Notes: a model not told the origin generated them from the letters alone. 53,491 nucleotides of DNA from Melioribacter sp. (GCA_023250955.1 JAHEZQ010000031.1:1-53491); one strand, 5' to 3'. Counted from the stretch's first letter, positions 1-9,702 are shown. Translations and numbers: made by a program.

Positions 1-41
1 TTACAAGCAGAGGGTCGGTGGTTCGAACCCATCAGCCCCCA
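1..41 (+). tRNA. tRNA-Val(UAC), 3' portion, cut by window start
   Basis: The first 41 bases are the 3' half of a tRNA. The T loop TTCGAAC is closed by a GGTGG/CCATC stem (one G-U), followed by acceptor strand AGCCCCC and discriminator A. The window opens inside the anticodon loop at TTACAA, which places UAC at the anticodon, so it reads valine GUA. CCA is not encoded. The D arm and 5' acceptor strand lie outside the window. Confidence 0.88.
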
Positions 42-49
42 CAAATAAA

Positions 50-86
50 AACCCTTACAATCGATTACCTTGTAAGGGTTTTTTTA
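50..86 (+). terminator. Intrinsic terminator after tRNA-Val, probably bidirectional
   Basis: An 11-bp perfect stem (AACCCTTACAA / TTGTAAGGGTT) closes a 9-nt loop and is followed by a run of T. It lies 8 nt after the tRNA. On the minus strand the same stem is followed by TTTTTATTT, so it may also stop transcription coming from the phosphatase gene on the right. Confidence 0.85.
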
Positions 87-125
87 CAGATTTTTTTTTA
101 GAATCACCATGTATAAATATATGAA

Positions 126-151
126 ATGAAAAGTTTAATCCGACTTTTCAT
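126..151. repeat. 9-bp inverted repeat (hairpin)
   Basis: ATGAAAAGT and ACTTTTCAT flank an 8-nt loop, 45 bases past the stop codon of the minus-strand phosphatase gene. There is no clean T tract on either side, so it is at best a weak terminator or an RNA 3'-end stabiliser. Confidence 0.4.
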
Positions 152-196
152 ATACTCCGCATCTTCCAGCAATACGTCATCAATTGTAATAATTAT

Positions 197-2707
197 TTAT
201 TTTATTAAGATCAGCTTTTTTGTCTGCACAAATTCTCCTGTTTCTATTTTGTAAAAATATACACCACTGCTTAGATATCTACCGTCAAAAATGGTCTCAT
301 ATCGTCCTGCTTTTTTCACTTCATTTACTAATGTGACAATTTCATTTCCTAAAATGTCATAAACTTTTAATGTCACAAATCCGCTCAGTGGAATTTGATA
401 AATAATTTTAGTTTCAGGATTAAAAGGATTCGGGAAGTTTTGCATCAAATCGTATCGTGTTAGAATAGAATTGTCTGGAATATCTTGTGGTACATTGAAT
501 GAAACTACGTTTGACCAATTTGACCACTTCAAATTATGATCGCGGTATTGAACTTTGTAATAATATTTTTTTTCATTTAAAAAACGCAAACGGTTGAAAG
601 AAAGCTTTGTCAAATCAAGTCCTGCGTTTAAATTAATCGGACTAAAATCGGCGTCAACACCATAAATGTTTTTCCAATGAATTAATGTATCAACTGCATT
701 TCTACTAAAATTTACTTCATCTGATATTTGAATTCTTACTGTCATTATTGAGTCAGAATTTATTCTTGATGTGTTGAATTTGACATAACTATTACTAAAA
801 ACCGGCAATTGTGCAACCGGATCTAATGGTGCTGGTTGATTAATCTTGCGATACCATTTATCCATCAATTCGGAATCCCTGTCCTTACTTTCATTACCTA
901 AACTATACATAGATGATTCAAAAGTTTTGTTGGCAATATCAATCTCAATTATTTGATAAAAATAATGATCTAATGAAATTTGAATAGATTGAAAATCAAA
1001 ATTTTTGAAAGCACCCCAACGATCTGTTGGACCACCACCTCCGCCACCACAGACAATATAAAATTCTTTTTTCGCGTTTGATCCTTCTGATTCTAAAGTA
1101 CCTCTTTCATAACCATGAGTGTGCCCATAAGCAAGCTGGACTACTTTAGAATATTTTTGAAGAATAGGGATAATCTGATTTCTTACATAGACAGATCCGG
1201 CATCGGCAATACCTTCACCCCATAATTCTGAAATTGGTAAATGATGTACCATAATAAACACAAAATCTATTTGTTTGTCAGGTTCAACTTCTTCTAACTT
1301 TTTATCAAGCCAGATTAATTGTTGTGCAGCTTCAGAATTTGAGAGATTAGAGTTTAGACCTATAATTACCGTATTGGCAATAGTTAATGACCAGATTTTT
1401 TCATTTAAGGGATTCGAACTTGTGAAAGCTGAAACGTCATCATATTTCATGTACGAATAATAATTATTGTCTTCACCTTCATGATTTCCTGCTACAGTCA
1501 TAAAAGGAATGTTTGGAGAGATTGGTGACATCGGTGCGAAGAATTGATCTGTCCATTGAGTAATATCATAGCCTGTAACAACTAAATCTCCGGAATGTAA
1601 AACTAAATTAACCTTATTATAAAAGTCATCACCATAAAGTTGCTGCATCTTCTTTTTAGCTTCTTTAATTACTTTAACAGCCCAAGTAGTGTCGCTTGCA
1701 TGAGTATCACTCACTAACAAAAATCTGATTTTACCAGTATACCCTTGAGTCGGTAAAGTTTTAAATGAATAGATCTTAGATAAACCACTACCGCTTATTA
1801 ATTTATAATAATATTCTGTGTCGGGTAGAAGTCCGACCAATTTTACTGTATGCCATATATAGGGATCGGCAATAATTTCACTTGTCCCGGTTGCTGATGT
1901 TCCAAGAGATGGTGTTGTTCCATATTCAACTTTTGAAAAGGTTGAAATCGAATCATGCCAACAGATATAAATTGAATTTGCTGTTGGAGTTTGTAAATAT
2001 GGAACTAAAATTAATTGTTTCGGTGTATGACCATAGCCTCCTAAAGATTTAACTTCATTAGTTGTAAGGGCCTTATTCCAGATCGCTATTTCAGCACAAT
2101 CAATTTCACCATCTTCACCGTCATCATCAGCAAATAGAAGTAGAATTGTATCCAATGCGAATCTTCCATCTATGTTTTGAAAGAATCCATTAGTGATAAG
2201 TTGACCTTCTAAATAATAATTGTATTGTGAACCATTTTTGACTGAGATAACTAATCGGTACCATTCATTTGCCTTAACTGTACGTGTTGAGTAACCGGTC
2301 GATTGCACTCCAATATATCCGCTCGGATTTATGAAACAATCACCATCATTAGTATTGGCAGGAGATGTTTGCAAAAGATTATGCCAGACAGCAAGTTCTG
2401 GAATTCGAAAATCAATTTGAATTGTGTATTCATTGACCATAACACCGCCGCCATTTGGTGAAATGTTATGCCTCATTTTATAATAACTTCCTTTTCCAAT
2501 CTTGATTGCACCGTCACCTGCAACAGGTCCTGCAATAACTGCATGTGTACCTACAAGTTCAAGATCATTACCAATTTCTGCCTTAGTAAGGTTTGTATTA
2601 TCATCAAATTTCCATAATCCTTTTGGGGTTGGAACTTGCGAAAACAGTTGAGAGTAAAGAAAAATAAATACAATACTGCGTAAAACTATATTTAGTTTTT
2701 TTCCCAT
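197..2707 (-). CDS. Secreted LamG / purple-acid-phosphatase-like metallophosphoesterase with T9SS sorting domain
   Basis: A predicted phosphoesterase secreted through the type IX system. After a signal peptide there is a LamG/concanavalin-like domain (about residues 30-225), a fibronectin-III-like domain typical of purple acid phosphatases (235-320, ending in a TEYYYK motif), and a calcineurin-type metallophosphoesterase domain (327-600). The metal-binding blocks are VSDTH, HSGD, AGNHE, VHH and YGHTHGYERG, a full two-metal set. The last ~85 residues are a sorting domain opening with NFPNPFNPETKI, so the protein should be exported and attached to or released from the cell surface. An in-frame TTG lies two codons upstream, but the ATG used here gives a normal signal peptide; no strong ribosome site is visible for either. 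The substrate is unknown; phosphomonoesters or phosphodiesters are possible. Confidence 0.88.
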   Translation of the reverse strand: MGKKLNIVLRSIVFIFLYSQLFSQVPTPKGLWKFDDNTNLTKAEIGNDLELVGTHAVIAGPVAGDGAIKIGKGSYYKMRHNISPNGGGVMVNEYTIQIDFRIPELAVWHNLLQTSPANTNDGDCFINPSGYIGVQSTGYSTRTVKANEWYRLVISVKNGSQYNYYLEGQLITNGFFQNIDGRFALDTILLLFADDDGEDGEIDCAEIAIWNKALTTNEVKSLGGYGHTPKQLILVPYLQTPTANSIYICWHDSISTFSKVEYGTTPSLGTSATGTSEIIADPYIWHTVKLVGLLPDTEYYYKLISGSGLSKIYSFKTLPTQGYTGKIRFLLVSDTHASDTTWAVKVIKEAKKKMQQLYGDDFYNKVNLVLHSGDLVVTGYDITQWTDQFFAPMSPISPNIPFMTVAGNHEGEDNNYYSYMKYDDVSAFTSSNPLNEKIWSLTIANTVIIGLNSNLSNSEAAQQLIWLDKKLEEVEPDKQIDFVFIMVHHLPISELWGEGIADAGSVYVRNQIIPILQKYSKVVQLAYGHTHGYERGTLESEGSNAKKEFYIVCGGGGGGPTDRWGAFKNFDFQSIQISLDHYFYQIIEIDIANKTFESSMYSLGNESKDRDSELMDKWYRKINQPAPLDPVAQLPVFSNSYVKFNTSRINSDSIMTVRIQISDEVNFSRNAVDTLIHWKNIYGVDADFSPINLNAGLDLTKLSFNRLRFLNEKKYYYKVQYRDHNLKWSNWSNVVSFNVPQDIPDNSILTRYDLMQNFPNPFNPETKIIYQIPLSGFVTLKVYDILGNEIVTLVNEVKKAGRYETIFDGRYLSSGVYFYKIETGEFVQTKKLILIK

Positions 2708-3057
2708 TAGCAATAATTATAAGATAGAAAAAATCGTTTGTTTTAAAATAGGTATATACAATAATAATATTTTTTTAAGTGAATATTTCTGATAATCTCA
2801 GGTTGTTAATTGACTGCTTACTAAGTAACAGGTTTATTTTTCATTTGTTCTAAAGTTTTTCTTCGTTCATTTTACTATTTTCCCTACCGAAAAGCATCTT
2901 TGAATTATTTATTGTCTTAAAGCAAAACTCTTATTCTTAGAAGCCGGTTAATTTTTTCAACTCCTTCTTATTTTCCTAAAGGGACTAATCTTTTACCTTT
3001 CAGAAAAGCGGTTGGGGTATAATAACATAAACAATTTTGCAAATTATAACGTAATAC
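2708..3057. other. Divergent intergenic region, no gene seen
   Basis: This 350-base AT-rich spacer lies between two divergently transcribed genes and must hold both promoters. A TATAAT hexamer at 3018-3023 could be a -10 element for the rightward gene, but no convincing -35 box is placed 17 nt upstream. I see no RNA gene, repeat or ORF of substance. Confidence 0.5.
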
Positions 3058-5562
3058 ATGAAACGATCTTTTTCCCCCTTGCTAATTTTATTATCCATTT
3101 CATTGCTATTCATTCTTTTTAGTTGTCAAAAAGAGAAATCTCCTGTCGTTCACAAAAATCATAAACCGAAAATTAAAAGCCTAACAACTAACACTACTAC
3201 GTTATTAATAAATACAAAAACAACTTTCACATGCATTGCAATTGATGAAGACAAAGATAATCTTAAAATTTCTTGGTCATCTAAAAAAGGTAAATTTTAT
3301 GATGGCAATGTAGGAGAAGTAGTAAAATGGATTTCTCCCTCAACAACTGGCACCGATACAATAATTGTAACAGTTTCTGATGGAAAGGAGACTGTTCAAG
3401 GGGAAATTGAAATAATAGTTGGAACTGTACCAACAATTCCGTTATTAGTTAAACCAGCGAATGGTATTTCTGAAGTTGCTTTAACGACACAGCTAATTTG
3501 GGATTCAGTAAAAGATGCAAAAAGTTATACTTTACAAGTATCAACGAATAATTCATTCTCAAAATTTCCATTTCATCAATATGAATTGAAAAATAACAAG
3601 AAAAAAATAACCGGATTGATAAGCAATACAATTTATTATTGGCGTATTAAGAGTAAAAATAGTTTTGGCAGTTCTAGTTGGTCTAGTATTTTTTCATTTA
3701 AGACAGTTGCACCACCACAAGTACCAACATTATTATCACCAAATAATTCTACACAAGATATTTCACTTACACCAACTTTAATTTGGAATGCATTGAATAA
3801 TGCTTCAAGCTATACACTTCAAGTATCCGTCAGCAATTCATTCTCAAGTTTCATCTTCAATCAAAGCGGATTGACTAATACAAGTCAACAGATTTCAGGG
3901 TTAAATTATTTTACAACATATTATTGGCGTGTTAGCGCAACGAATACTTATGGAACATCTGACTGGTCAATTGTTTGGAACTATTCAACAATAGGAACAG
4001 TTCCTAATGCACCTTTTTTATTAACACCAAATAATGGTTTAACTAATGTATCACTCACTACAAAAATAAGTTGGGATGAAAGTACTTTTGCCACAAGCTA
4101 CACACTACAAGTTTCGGAAAATAGTTCTTTCACGAATTTTGTTTTTAATCAAAGTGGATTGACTACAACAAGTATTTCAATAAGTGGATTGAGTAATACA
4201 AAAATCTACTATTGGAGAATTAATGCAACAAACAGTTATGGCACTTCCGGTTGGTCTAATACATGGTCATTTAGAACACTTTTAACAGCTCCAGAATTAT
4301 CTTTACCAATTAACGAAGCAATAGACATCTCACCTTATCCAACATTTTCTTGGGACTCCATTGAAGAAGCAGAAAGTTATACTTTACAAATTTCTATGGA
4401 TAGTTCATTTTCTAGTTTCGTATATAATGAAAGTAAACTCACTGCTGTGAGCAGGCAAATAAGTGGATTAACAAGTTTTACTAAATATTATTGGCGAGTT
4501 AATGCTGAAAATTCTTTTGGTCCATCTGTATGGTCAGATACAAGGTCATTCACTGTTTCTTCATACTTTTATAAAGGACTTACTTATGGAAATCAAGCAA
4601 TTTATCATCCGCTGTATGTTATTCTTAATGGTGGATTCGATATGATACAAGTCGGAAATAAAAGAGATATTAAAAATTTTCCATATAAAATTGCAATTAC
4701 TAATATTTGGAGAAATATATCTGACCCTTTTACACCAATCAATAATTATGGATGGTGGGATTTTATTTCAGATCAAGTTTTGCCGCTTTCCTTAAATAAA
4801 AACAATGCTCAGTTCTGGCCAAATTATACTCTTCATTTAATTGGCGGTGGAATGGAGTATGCTGCATTAAAAGAATGGTATGAATTTCACAAATATCCTT
4901 ATCCGCAATGGTTGTCTGCGTTAACGGTAATGTCTTATCATTTTATTAATGAGGTAGCTGAGAATGGAAATCGAATAGGGGATGATGTAGACCCGATTGC
5001 AGATTTGTACATTTTTGATATAGGAGGAATTCTTCTTTTCACTTCTGAAAGTGTTAAAAGATTTTTTTCTGAAGATCTTAACTTAGCCGATTGGTCTCAG
5101 CAGCCATCTTTTTCCTTGAGAAATGGAGAACTTCACAATAACGGACAATTTTTTTCAGTGAAATGGAAATTGCCTTTCCTAAATTCATGGCATGCATTCT
5201 ATTATTTCGGTACTAATGGAGTAGGGGGTTTGTCGTATAAATTTGAAGATGGTTCAGCATTATCTGTTGGTGCAGGACTTGCTACGGGTGATTTAATTTT
5301 ACTTGATGAAAGAACTAACAAAAAAACATTAGGACTGGTTGGAAATTTTGGTGTGTTCTATGATAAAAATAATTCATTACTGGCAAGTTTATCTGTTACG
5401 ATTAAAACAGATTATATGATCAATATAAATATATATCCAGGAGTTATAAAATTGTGGGATGTTTCCCCCGGATTATGGGGCGCTTATAGTCAAGATGGAA
5501 ATGTAATCCTTGGATTTACTGTCACATGGTTTCCGTTTGGATTCGCTTATAGTGTTAAATAA
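3058..5562 (+). CDS. Surface lipoprotein with four fibronectin-III-like repeats and an unknown C-terminal domain
   Basis: An 834-residue predicted lipoprotein; the lipobox LFSC falls at about residue 23. A short Ig/PKD-like domain (about 40-125) is followed by four ~95-residue fibronectin-III-like repeats (about 125-510). Each has a conserved YTLQVS strand, a later YYWR(I/V) motif and a closing WS-phi-F strand. Repeats of this kind usually act as spacers or protein-binding arms. The remaining ~320 residues form a separate domain rich in aromatic and glycine residues, with alternating hydrophobic strands near the end that could be a small barrel. I do not recognise this domain. It contains a possible motif NEVAENGNRIGDDVDPIAD. 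It is transcribed alone and lies divergent to the phosphatase. Function unknown. Confidence 0.8.
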   Translation: MKRSFSPLLILLSISLLFILFSCQKEKSPVVHKNHKPKIKSLTTNTTTLLINTKTTFTCIAIDEDKDNLKISWSSKKGKFYDGNVGEVVKWISPSTTGTDTIIVTVSDGKETVQGEIEIIVGTVPTIPLLVKPANGISEVALTTQLIWDSVKDAKSYTLQVSTNNSFSKFPFHQYELKNNKKKITGLISNTIYYWRIKSKNSFGSSSWSSIFSFKTVAPPQVPTLLSPNNSTQDISLTPTLIWNALNNASSYTLQVSVSNSFSSFIFNQSGLTNTSQQISGLNYFTTYYWRVSATNTYGTSDWSIVWNYSTIGTVPNAPFLLTPNNGLTNVSLTTKISWDESTFATSYTLQVSENSSFTNFVFNQSGLTTTSISISGLSNTKIYYWRINATNSYGTSGWSNTWSFRTLLTAPELSLPINEAIDISPYPTFSWDSIEEAESYTLQISMDSSFSSFVYNESKLTAVSRQISGLTSFTKYYWRVNAENSFGPSVWSDTRSFTVSSYFYKGLTYGNQAIYHPLYVILNGGFDMIQVGNKRDIKNFPYKIAITNIWRNISDPFTPINNYGWWDFISDQVLPLSLNKNNAQFWPNYTLHLIGGGMEYAALKEWYEFHKYPYPQWLSALTVMSYHFINEVAENGNRIGDDVDPIADLYIFDIGGILLFTSESVKRFFSEDLNLADWSQQPSFSLRNGELHNNGQFFSVKWKLPFLNSWHAFYYFGTNGVGGLSYKFEDGSALSVGAGLATGDLILLDERTNKKTLGLVGNFGVFYDKNNSLLASLSVTIKTDYMININIYPGVIKLWDVSPGLWGAYSQDGNVILGFTVTWFPFGFAYSVK

Positions 5563-5683
5563 TTCAGAAATTTTATTTCACTTTCATAATAAATTAGGGA
5601 TTTAAAAAACATAAACTAAATTCATTCTTGAGCAAAACTATCCCAACCAATTTAATCAAACTTGAAAAATTAAATATGGCTTG

Positions 5684-5893
5684 CGAGTAAACGCATTAAC
5701 AAAAGTAATTATTTATGAATTTTAGGTAGGGGAATAAAAAACATTAGTAAATTCAGAATTAAATGACAGATACTATGATGCTGAGTTTAACGCAAGTAAT
5801 CTTTCTAGCGGTGTTTATTTTATTGAATACAAGCAGAGAGGCGTACGCTCATATCTTTCAGTCCATAATATAGTCGTTATTCAAAGCGAATAA
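5684..5893 (+). pseudogene. Decayed T9SS C-terminal sorting domain (gene remnant)
   Basis: No intact gene occupies this spacer, but one forward frame reads as the tail of a sorting domain. A stretch reading KVIIYEF is interrupted by two stops, then KTLVNSEL leads into AEFNASNLSSGVYF, with a stop at 5891. This matches, piece by piece, the end of the intact sorting domains in this window (for example the gene at 13304). No body for the parent protein remains upstream, so it is the stump of a deleted secreted-protein gene. Confidence 0.72.
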
Positions 5894-5958
5894 AGGCTTT
5901 TTCTTTTTATATTACCTATCAGAAAATCCATTAAGCTAATTATATCTTAAATTTGAAT

Positions 5959-6774
5959 ATGAAAAATCCAATTAAAATTATTTTACTTTTATTAATTATA
6001 TGTACTGTTTCAACAGCTCAAAATGGCATTGTTAAAACCTATTATCCGGATGGCTCAGTCCAATCAGAAATTTCTTACGTGAATGATGTGTTAGATGGAA
6101 GTGCCGTATTGTATTATTCTAATGGACAACTGAGATCTGAAAAAAATTATGATAAGGGAATATTAAATGGCTGGGTAAAAGAATATTATGAAACAGGATT
6201 ACTAAAAGAAGAATATTTTGTCAAAAATGGAATCAAAGACGGAACTCATAAAATTTATAACAATGATGGTGCACTGAAGAAAATATCAAATTATGCTAAC
6301 GGGATTCAAACTCGAAGCCAAACATTTGGAGATGATACTGGTAACAAAGTCGAGAATACTTCAATCAAAATTTTTGACACTACGAATAAAAATTCTATTA
6401 TTGATTCAGTAAAAGTAAAACCACAGCCGCAGAAATTTGTACGAAGCGGAATAAAGTACCAATGTAATGTAGAAGTTTGTCCCGAACCTGTTGGAGGATT
6501 AAAAGCAATTCAAGATAATCTGCTCTATCCGGATCATGCGTTACGTTATGGTTTAGAAGGAATGGTGACACTTTCAGCTAAGGTAGATAAAGAAGGGAAG
6601 ATTACGGATATTATTGTAACAAGAGGTATGGGATTCGGTTGCAGCGAAGCTGCTCAAGAAGCAGTTAAAAAAACTAAGTTTATACCTGGAGAAAACAACG
6701 GAGTAACTGTTGATTCAGAAATTATTTTAAATATTGAGTTCAAAATCTTTGGAAATGATTCTTCACCAAAATAA
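5959..6774 (+). CDS. MORN-repeat protein with C-terminal TonB domain
   Basis: A 271-residue exported protein. A cleavable-looking signal peptide (about 1-20) is followed by four MORN_2-type repeats (about 24-115), each with the pattern YYxNGxL and a later G, as in antitoxin-like MORN variants. A linker follows, then a C-terminal TonB-type domain (about 175-268) containing PVGGLKAI, a GxVTLSAKVDKEGKI strand and an A-A-Q-E-A helix. TonB-C domains contact TonB boxes of outer-membrane receptors, but here there is an apparently cleaved leader rather than a membrane anchor, and no proline-rich spacer. It may be a periplasmic adaptor rather than a true TonB. The ATG is chosen over a TTG two codons upstream because it gives the normal signal peptide. 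Confidence 0.82.
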   Translation: MKNPIKIILLLLIICTVSTAQNGIVKTYYPDGSVQSEISYVNDVLDGSAVLYYSNGQLRSEKNYDKGILNGWVKEYYETGLLKEEYFVKNGIKDGTHKIYNNDGALKKISNYANGIQTRSQTFGDDTGNKVENTSIKIFDTTNKNSIIDSVKVKPQPQKFVRSGIKYQCNVEVCPEPVGGLKAIQDNLLYPDHALRYGLEGMVTLSAKVDKEGKITDIIVTRGMGFGCSEAAQEAVKKTKFIPGENNGVTVDSEIILNIEFKIFGNDSSPK

Positions 6775-6968
6775 TTATTATGCTGATATAGCTTTTAGAA
6801 TTTCTATAATCGCGCTTTCTAAAAGGTTTAATTTGTCTCAAAAATTATAGCAATTGTCTTGTTGAATGAACACAATTCACATTATTAATATCATTTTGGG
6901 CAATTTTTATTAAAAATTGATGGCATATTACTTGTCTTATAATTAATAGATTTTTTGAGAGGTCTATC

Positions 6969-8189
6969 ATGAAAAAGACAATAATATTAATAACCGCGCT
7001 CTTTATTTTTATGAGCATAGAATTAAATGCAAAACCAAGCTTTGGGGTTTCATTTAGTTTCTTTTATTCTTCTTTGCGACCATACGGAGAATGGATTCAA
7101 TTAGATAATGATTTAGTAGCTTGGCGTCCTAATGGAATTCACAACCAATGGCGTCCTTATTCTAATGGAAGATGGAGTTGGACATCTGACGGCTGGTATT
7201 GGGATTCTTATGAACCATTTGGTTGGGCTACTTATCATTATGGACGCTGGTACAATGATGATTATTACGGATGGATCTGGATACCGGATTATGATTGGGC
7301 CCCGGCATGGGTAGAATGGCGTTATGATGATGATTATATTGGTTGGGCACCGCTACCTCCTTATGCAAGTTTTGAAATAAATTTTGGTATTCATTTTTCT
7401 ATCGGCTGGCATTCTCATTACAGTTATTGGAATTTTGTAACATATAATCGCTTCTGCGACCACAGAGTTAATAATTACTTACTTGATGACAGAAGAGTTT
7501 CTAGAATTTATGATAACACCAGGTATCGAAACAATTATTACTCAAACCGAGATAGAATTGTCAATGGCGGAATTGATAGATCATTTATAGAACGAAAAGC
7601 CGGATATAGAATTGCTGAAAGAGAAATTACTCCGATTGATAATTTCAGAGATTATGATCGTGTACGTTCAGAAAGAGGTGATAAGATTTATTCATATAGA
7701 CCATCCGACAGAGAAGTAATTAACGGACGAACTGCAGATAGATATGATATCAAACAAGGAGATAATCGCTCTACGATCGAAAGAGAAAAAGTAAGAATGC
7801 CAATGTCACGTGAATGGAACAGAGAGCAAAGTATTACTAATGACCGAAGTTCTGAAAGAGGACGAGATGTTATTACAGAACGTAATGCAACAAGAAATGA
7901 TGAGGGTAGGGTTCGTACCGAGGTAAATCGAAATAATGAAAGAGATCAAATAAGAAATAATTCTGAAAGAGAACGATCAAATGTTCCAAGAATTAGCCCT
8001 GAGACTCAAAGAGAAAGACAACCTGTTTATGAAAAACCAAGCAGAAGCGAACGCCCTCAATCTCAAGAAAGAAGAGTTGAACCTAAAAGAGAGCAAAATA
8101 ATGATAGACCTTCGCCAAGGGTTGAAAGCAGGGGGCGAAATGAAGAACGAAGTCCCAGCAGAGAAAGATCTTCTGAACGAAAAAGATAA
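6969..8189 (+). CDS. DUF6600-type aromatic-rich secreted protein with Arg-rich tail
   Basis: A 406-residue exported protein. After the signal peptide (1-22) comes an aromatic-rich region (about 28-135) made of W/Y/G repeats such as RPYGEWI, GRWSWTSDGWYWDSYEP and GWIWIPDYDWAPAWVEW; this is the hallmark of the DUF6600 family found in Bacteroidota and Proteobacteria. Residues about 170-406 are highly charged, low complexity and dominated by Arg, Glu, Ser and Asn, probably disordered and very basic. The family has no established role; the basic tail could bind nucleic acid, peptidoglycan or acidic polysaccharide, which is inference. A terminator follows directly, so it is probably a single-gene unit. 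Confidence 0.82.
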   Translation: MKKTIILITALFIFMSIELNAKPSFGVSFSFFYSSLRPYGEWIQLDNDLVAWRPNGIHNQWRPYSNGRWSWTSDGWYWDSYEPFGWATYHYGRWYNDDYYGWIWIPDYDWAPAWVEWRYDDDYIGWAPLPPYASFEINFGIHFSIGWHSHYSYWNFVTYNRFCDHRVNNYLLDDRRVSRIYDNTRYRNNYYSNRDRIVNGGIDRSFIERKAGYRIAEREITPIDNFRDYDRVRSERGDKIYSYRPSDREVINGRTADRYDIKQGDNRSTIEREKVRMPMSREWNREQSITNDRSSERGRDVITERNATRNDEGRVRTEVNRNNERDQIRNNSERERSNVPRISPETQRERQPVYEKPSRSERPQSQERRVEPKREQNNDRPSPRVESRGRNEERSPSRERSSERKR

Positions 8190-8195
8190 TTTATA

Positions 8196-8221
8196 AACCC
8201 CGCAACAGCGGGGTTTTTTTA
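8196..8221 (+). terminator. Intrinsic terminator
   Basis: AACCCCGC-AACA-GCGGGGTT is an 8-bp perfect stem with a tetraloop and is followed by a run of T. It closes the DUF6600 gene and overlaps the 3' end of the convergent peptidase gene. Confidence 0.92.
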
Positions 8222-9628
8222 TAATCCTTCTTCACTTAGTAAATAACTTATGATTGCAATTGCAGCAGAGCCAAGTTCCATTTCTCTTGGATGAACAGCA
8301 GAGTAAACATCATTATCCGAATGGTGAAGATCCATGTATCGTTGATCATCCGGTACATAACCTAAAAGAGCCTTTGCATTTTTTATTTGTCCGACATCTC
8401 CGCCACTTCCACCTTTGCGGATCCAATCTATATTAGCTTTATTTAATATGGGTAACCAGCTTTGCATTTTCATTAATGAAAGAGAATCTGTTGTTACGGA
8501 AAATCCTCTTGGAGTAAAAGCACCGCGATCTGATTCTATACCAGCAAGATGTTTCTCAAAAGTGTTTGATGAATATTTCCCATATTCAATTCCGCCACGC
8601 AAACCGTTTTCTTCATTAATAAAAAGAACACAACGAATTGTTCTTTTGGGTTTGATATTCATACGCTTTAATAACTCTAACGCTTCCATAGTTTGAAGAC
8701 AGGGGGCGCCATCATCATGAGCACCGCAGCCTTTATCCCAACTATCAAAATGACCGCCTACTACAATAACTTCATTCGGGTTTTCGGTACCGGTTAGTTG
8801 TCCAATTACATTGTATGATTGAACATCAGGATAACTTTTACAATCCATTTTAATTGTTATGTTAAGATTAGGTTCTGACTTAATTGCTTTACTTAGAAAA
8901 TCAGCATCCATCACACTTATAGCAGCACTTGGAATTTGCTTTACTCCTTCTTGATAGTTCATGACACCAGTATGTGGAACATTATCAAAACTTGCTTGAA
9001 CAGATCGAACAATTACCGCGACAGCGCCAACCTTTGAAGCTTCAATAGCACCATTAACCCTTTGATCAACAGCTCTTCCATATCCCTCAAATGTGTTTAG
9101 TAAACCGTTATCAAATGAACGGTTATAAAAAACAATTTTACCTTTTGCTTTGTCGCCAAGATTCTTTACTTCCTCTAATCCTTTTACCTCAATTATTTCC
9201 CCGTATATCCCTCTTTTAGAAGTACCTATACTTCCACCGTATGAAGCAATGGTTAATTTTTTATTTAAATACTTTTTTGATTTTGAGATGTATGCATTTT
9301 CAATTTTTCCTCTTACCCATTTAGGAACCATAACAGGCTGTAGCCAAACTGAATCAAATCCGCATTCACTCATTTTATTTTTAGCCCAGGTAATTGCTTT
9401 GGAAGAATTGTCAGACCCGCTTAACCTTGGACCAATCGCGCATAATTCTTTTAGCCAGCCGTAACCTTTTTTATCTAATAATGCAGAGCGAACAATTTTA
9501 CTAGCCAGTTCACTATATTTTTGTATTTCTTCTGAAGGTAATTGTTGAGCATTCAGATTAATTTCCGTGAATATTAAAAATGTGAAAAAGGTTAGCGTAA
9601 TAAGAAGTGAAAATATTTTTCGAGTCAA
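8219..9628 (-). CDS. Secreted M28-family zinc aminopeptidase/carboxypeptidase Q-like peptidase
   Basis: A 469-residue M28-type metallopeptidase resembling carboxypeptidase Q; it should remove residues from peptides in the periplasm or outside the cell. A signal peptide (about 1-27) precedes a PA (protease-associated) insertion (about 125-260) and the catalytic peptidase domain. Co-catalytic zinc ligands are visible in GGHFDSWDKGCGAHDDGA (His and Asp), the INEEN motif (catalytic Glu pair) and the late HHSDND segment (His). There is no sorting domain. The start is TTG, supported by GAGAGG five bases upstream and by the signal peptide it creates; the next in-frame ATG would remove the leader. 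Confidence 0.9.
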   Translation of the reverse strand: MTRKIFSLLITLTFFTFLIFTEINLNAQQLPSEEIQKYSELASKIVRSALLDKKGYGWLKELCAIGPRLSGSDNSSKAITWAKNKMSECGFDSVWLQPVMVPKWVRGKIENAYISKSKKYLNKKLTIASYGGSIGTSKRGIYGEIIEVKGLEEVKNLGDKAKGKIVFYNRSFDNGLLNTFEGYGRAVDQRVNGAIEASKVGAVAVIVRSVQASFDNVPHTGVMNYQEGVKQIPSAAISVMDADFLSKAIKSEPNLNITIKMDCKSYPDVQSYNVIGQLTGTENPNEVIVVGGHFDSWDKGCGAHDDGAPCLQTMEALELLKRMNIKPKRTIRCVLFINEENGLRGGIEYGKYSSNTFEKHLAGIESDRGAFTPRGFSVTTDSLSLMKMQSWLPILNKANIDWIRKGGSGGDVGQIKNAKALLGYVPDDQRYMDLHHSDNDVYSAVHPREMELGSAAIAIISYLLSEEGL

Positions 9629-9702
9629 TTTTGCCTCTCAATTTTTTGTTCGGGCAAAGTTATTAGTAGACTTCACTAAAATCAATACAATCTTTTTAAA
9701 AC

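Noticed and set aside
7981-8196. A 71-codon alternate frame in the DUF6600 gene tail
   Set aside because: It arises from the repetitive Arg/Glu codons of the real gene in another frame.
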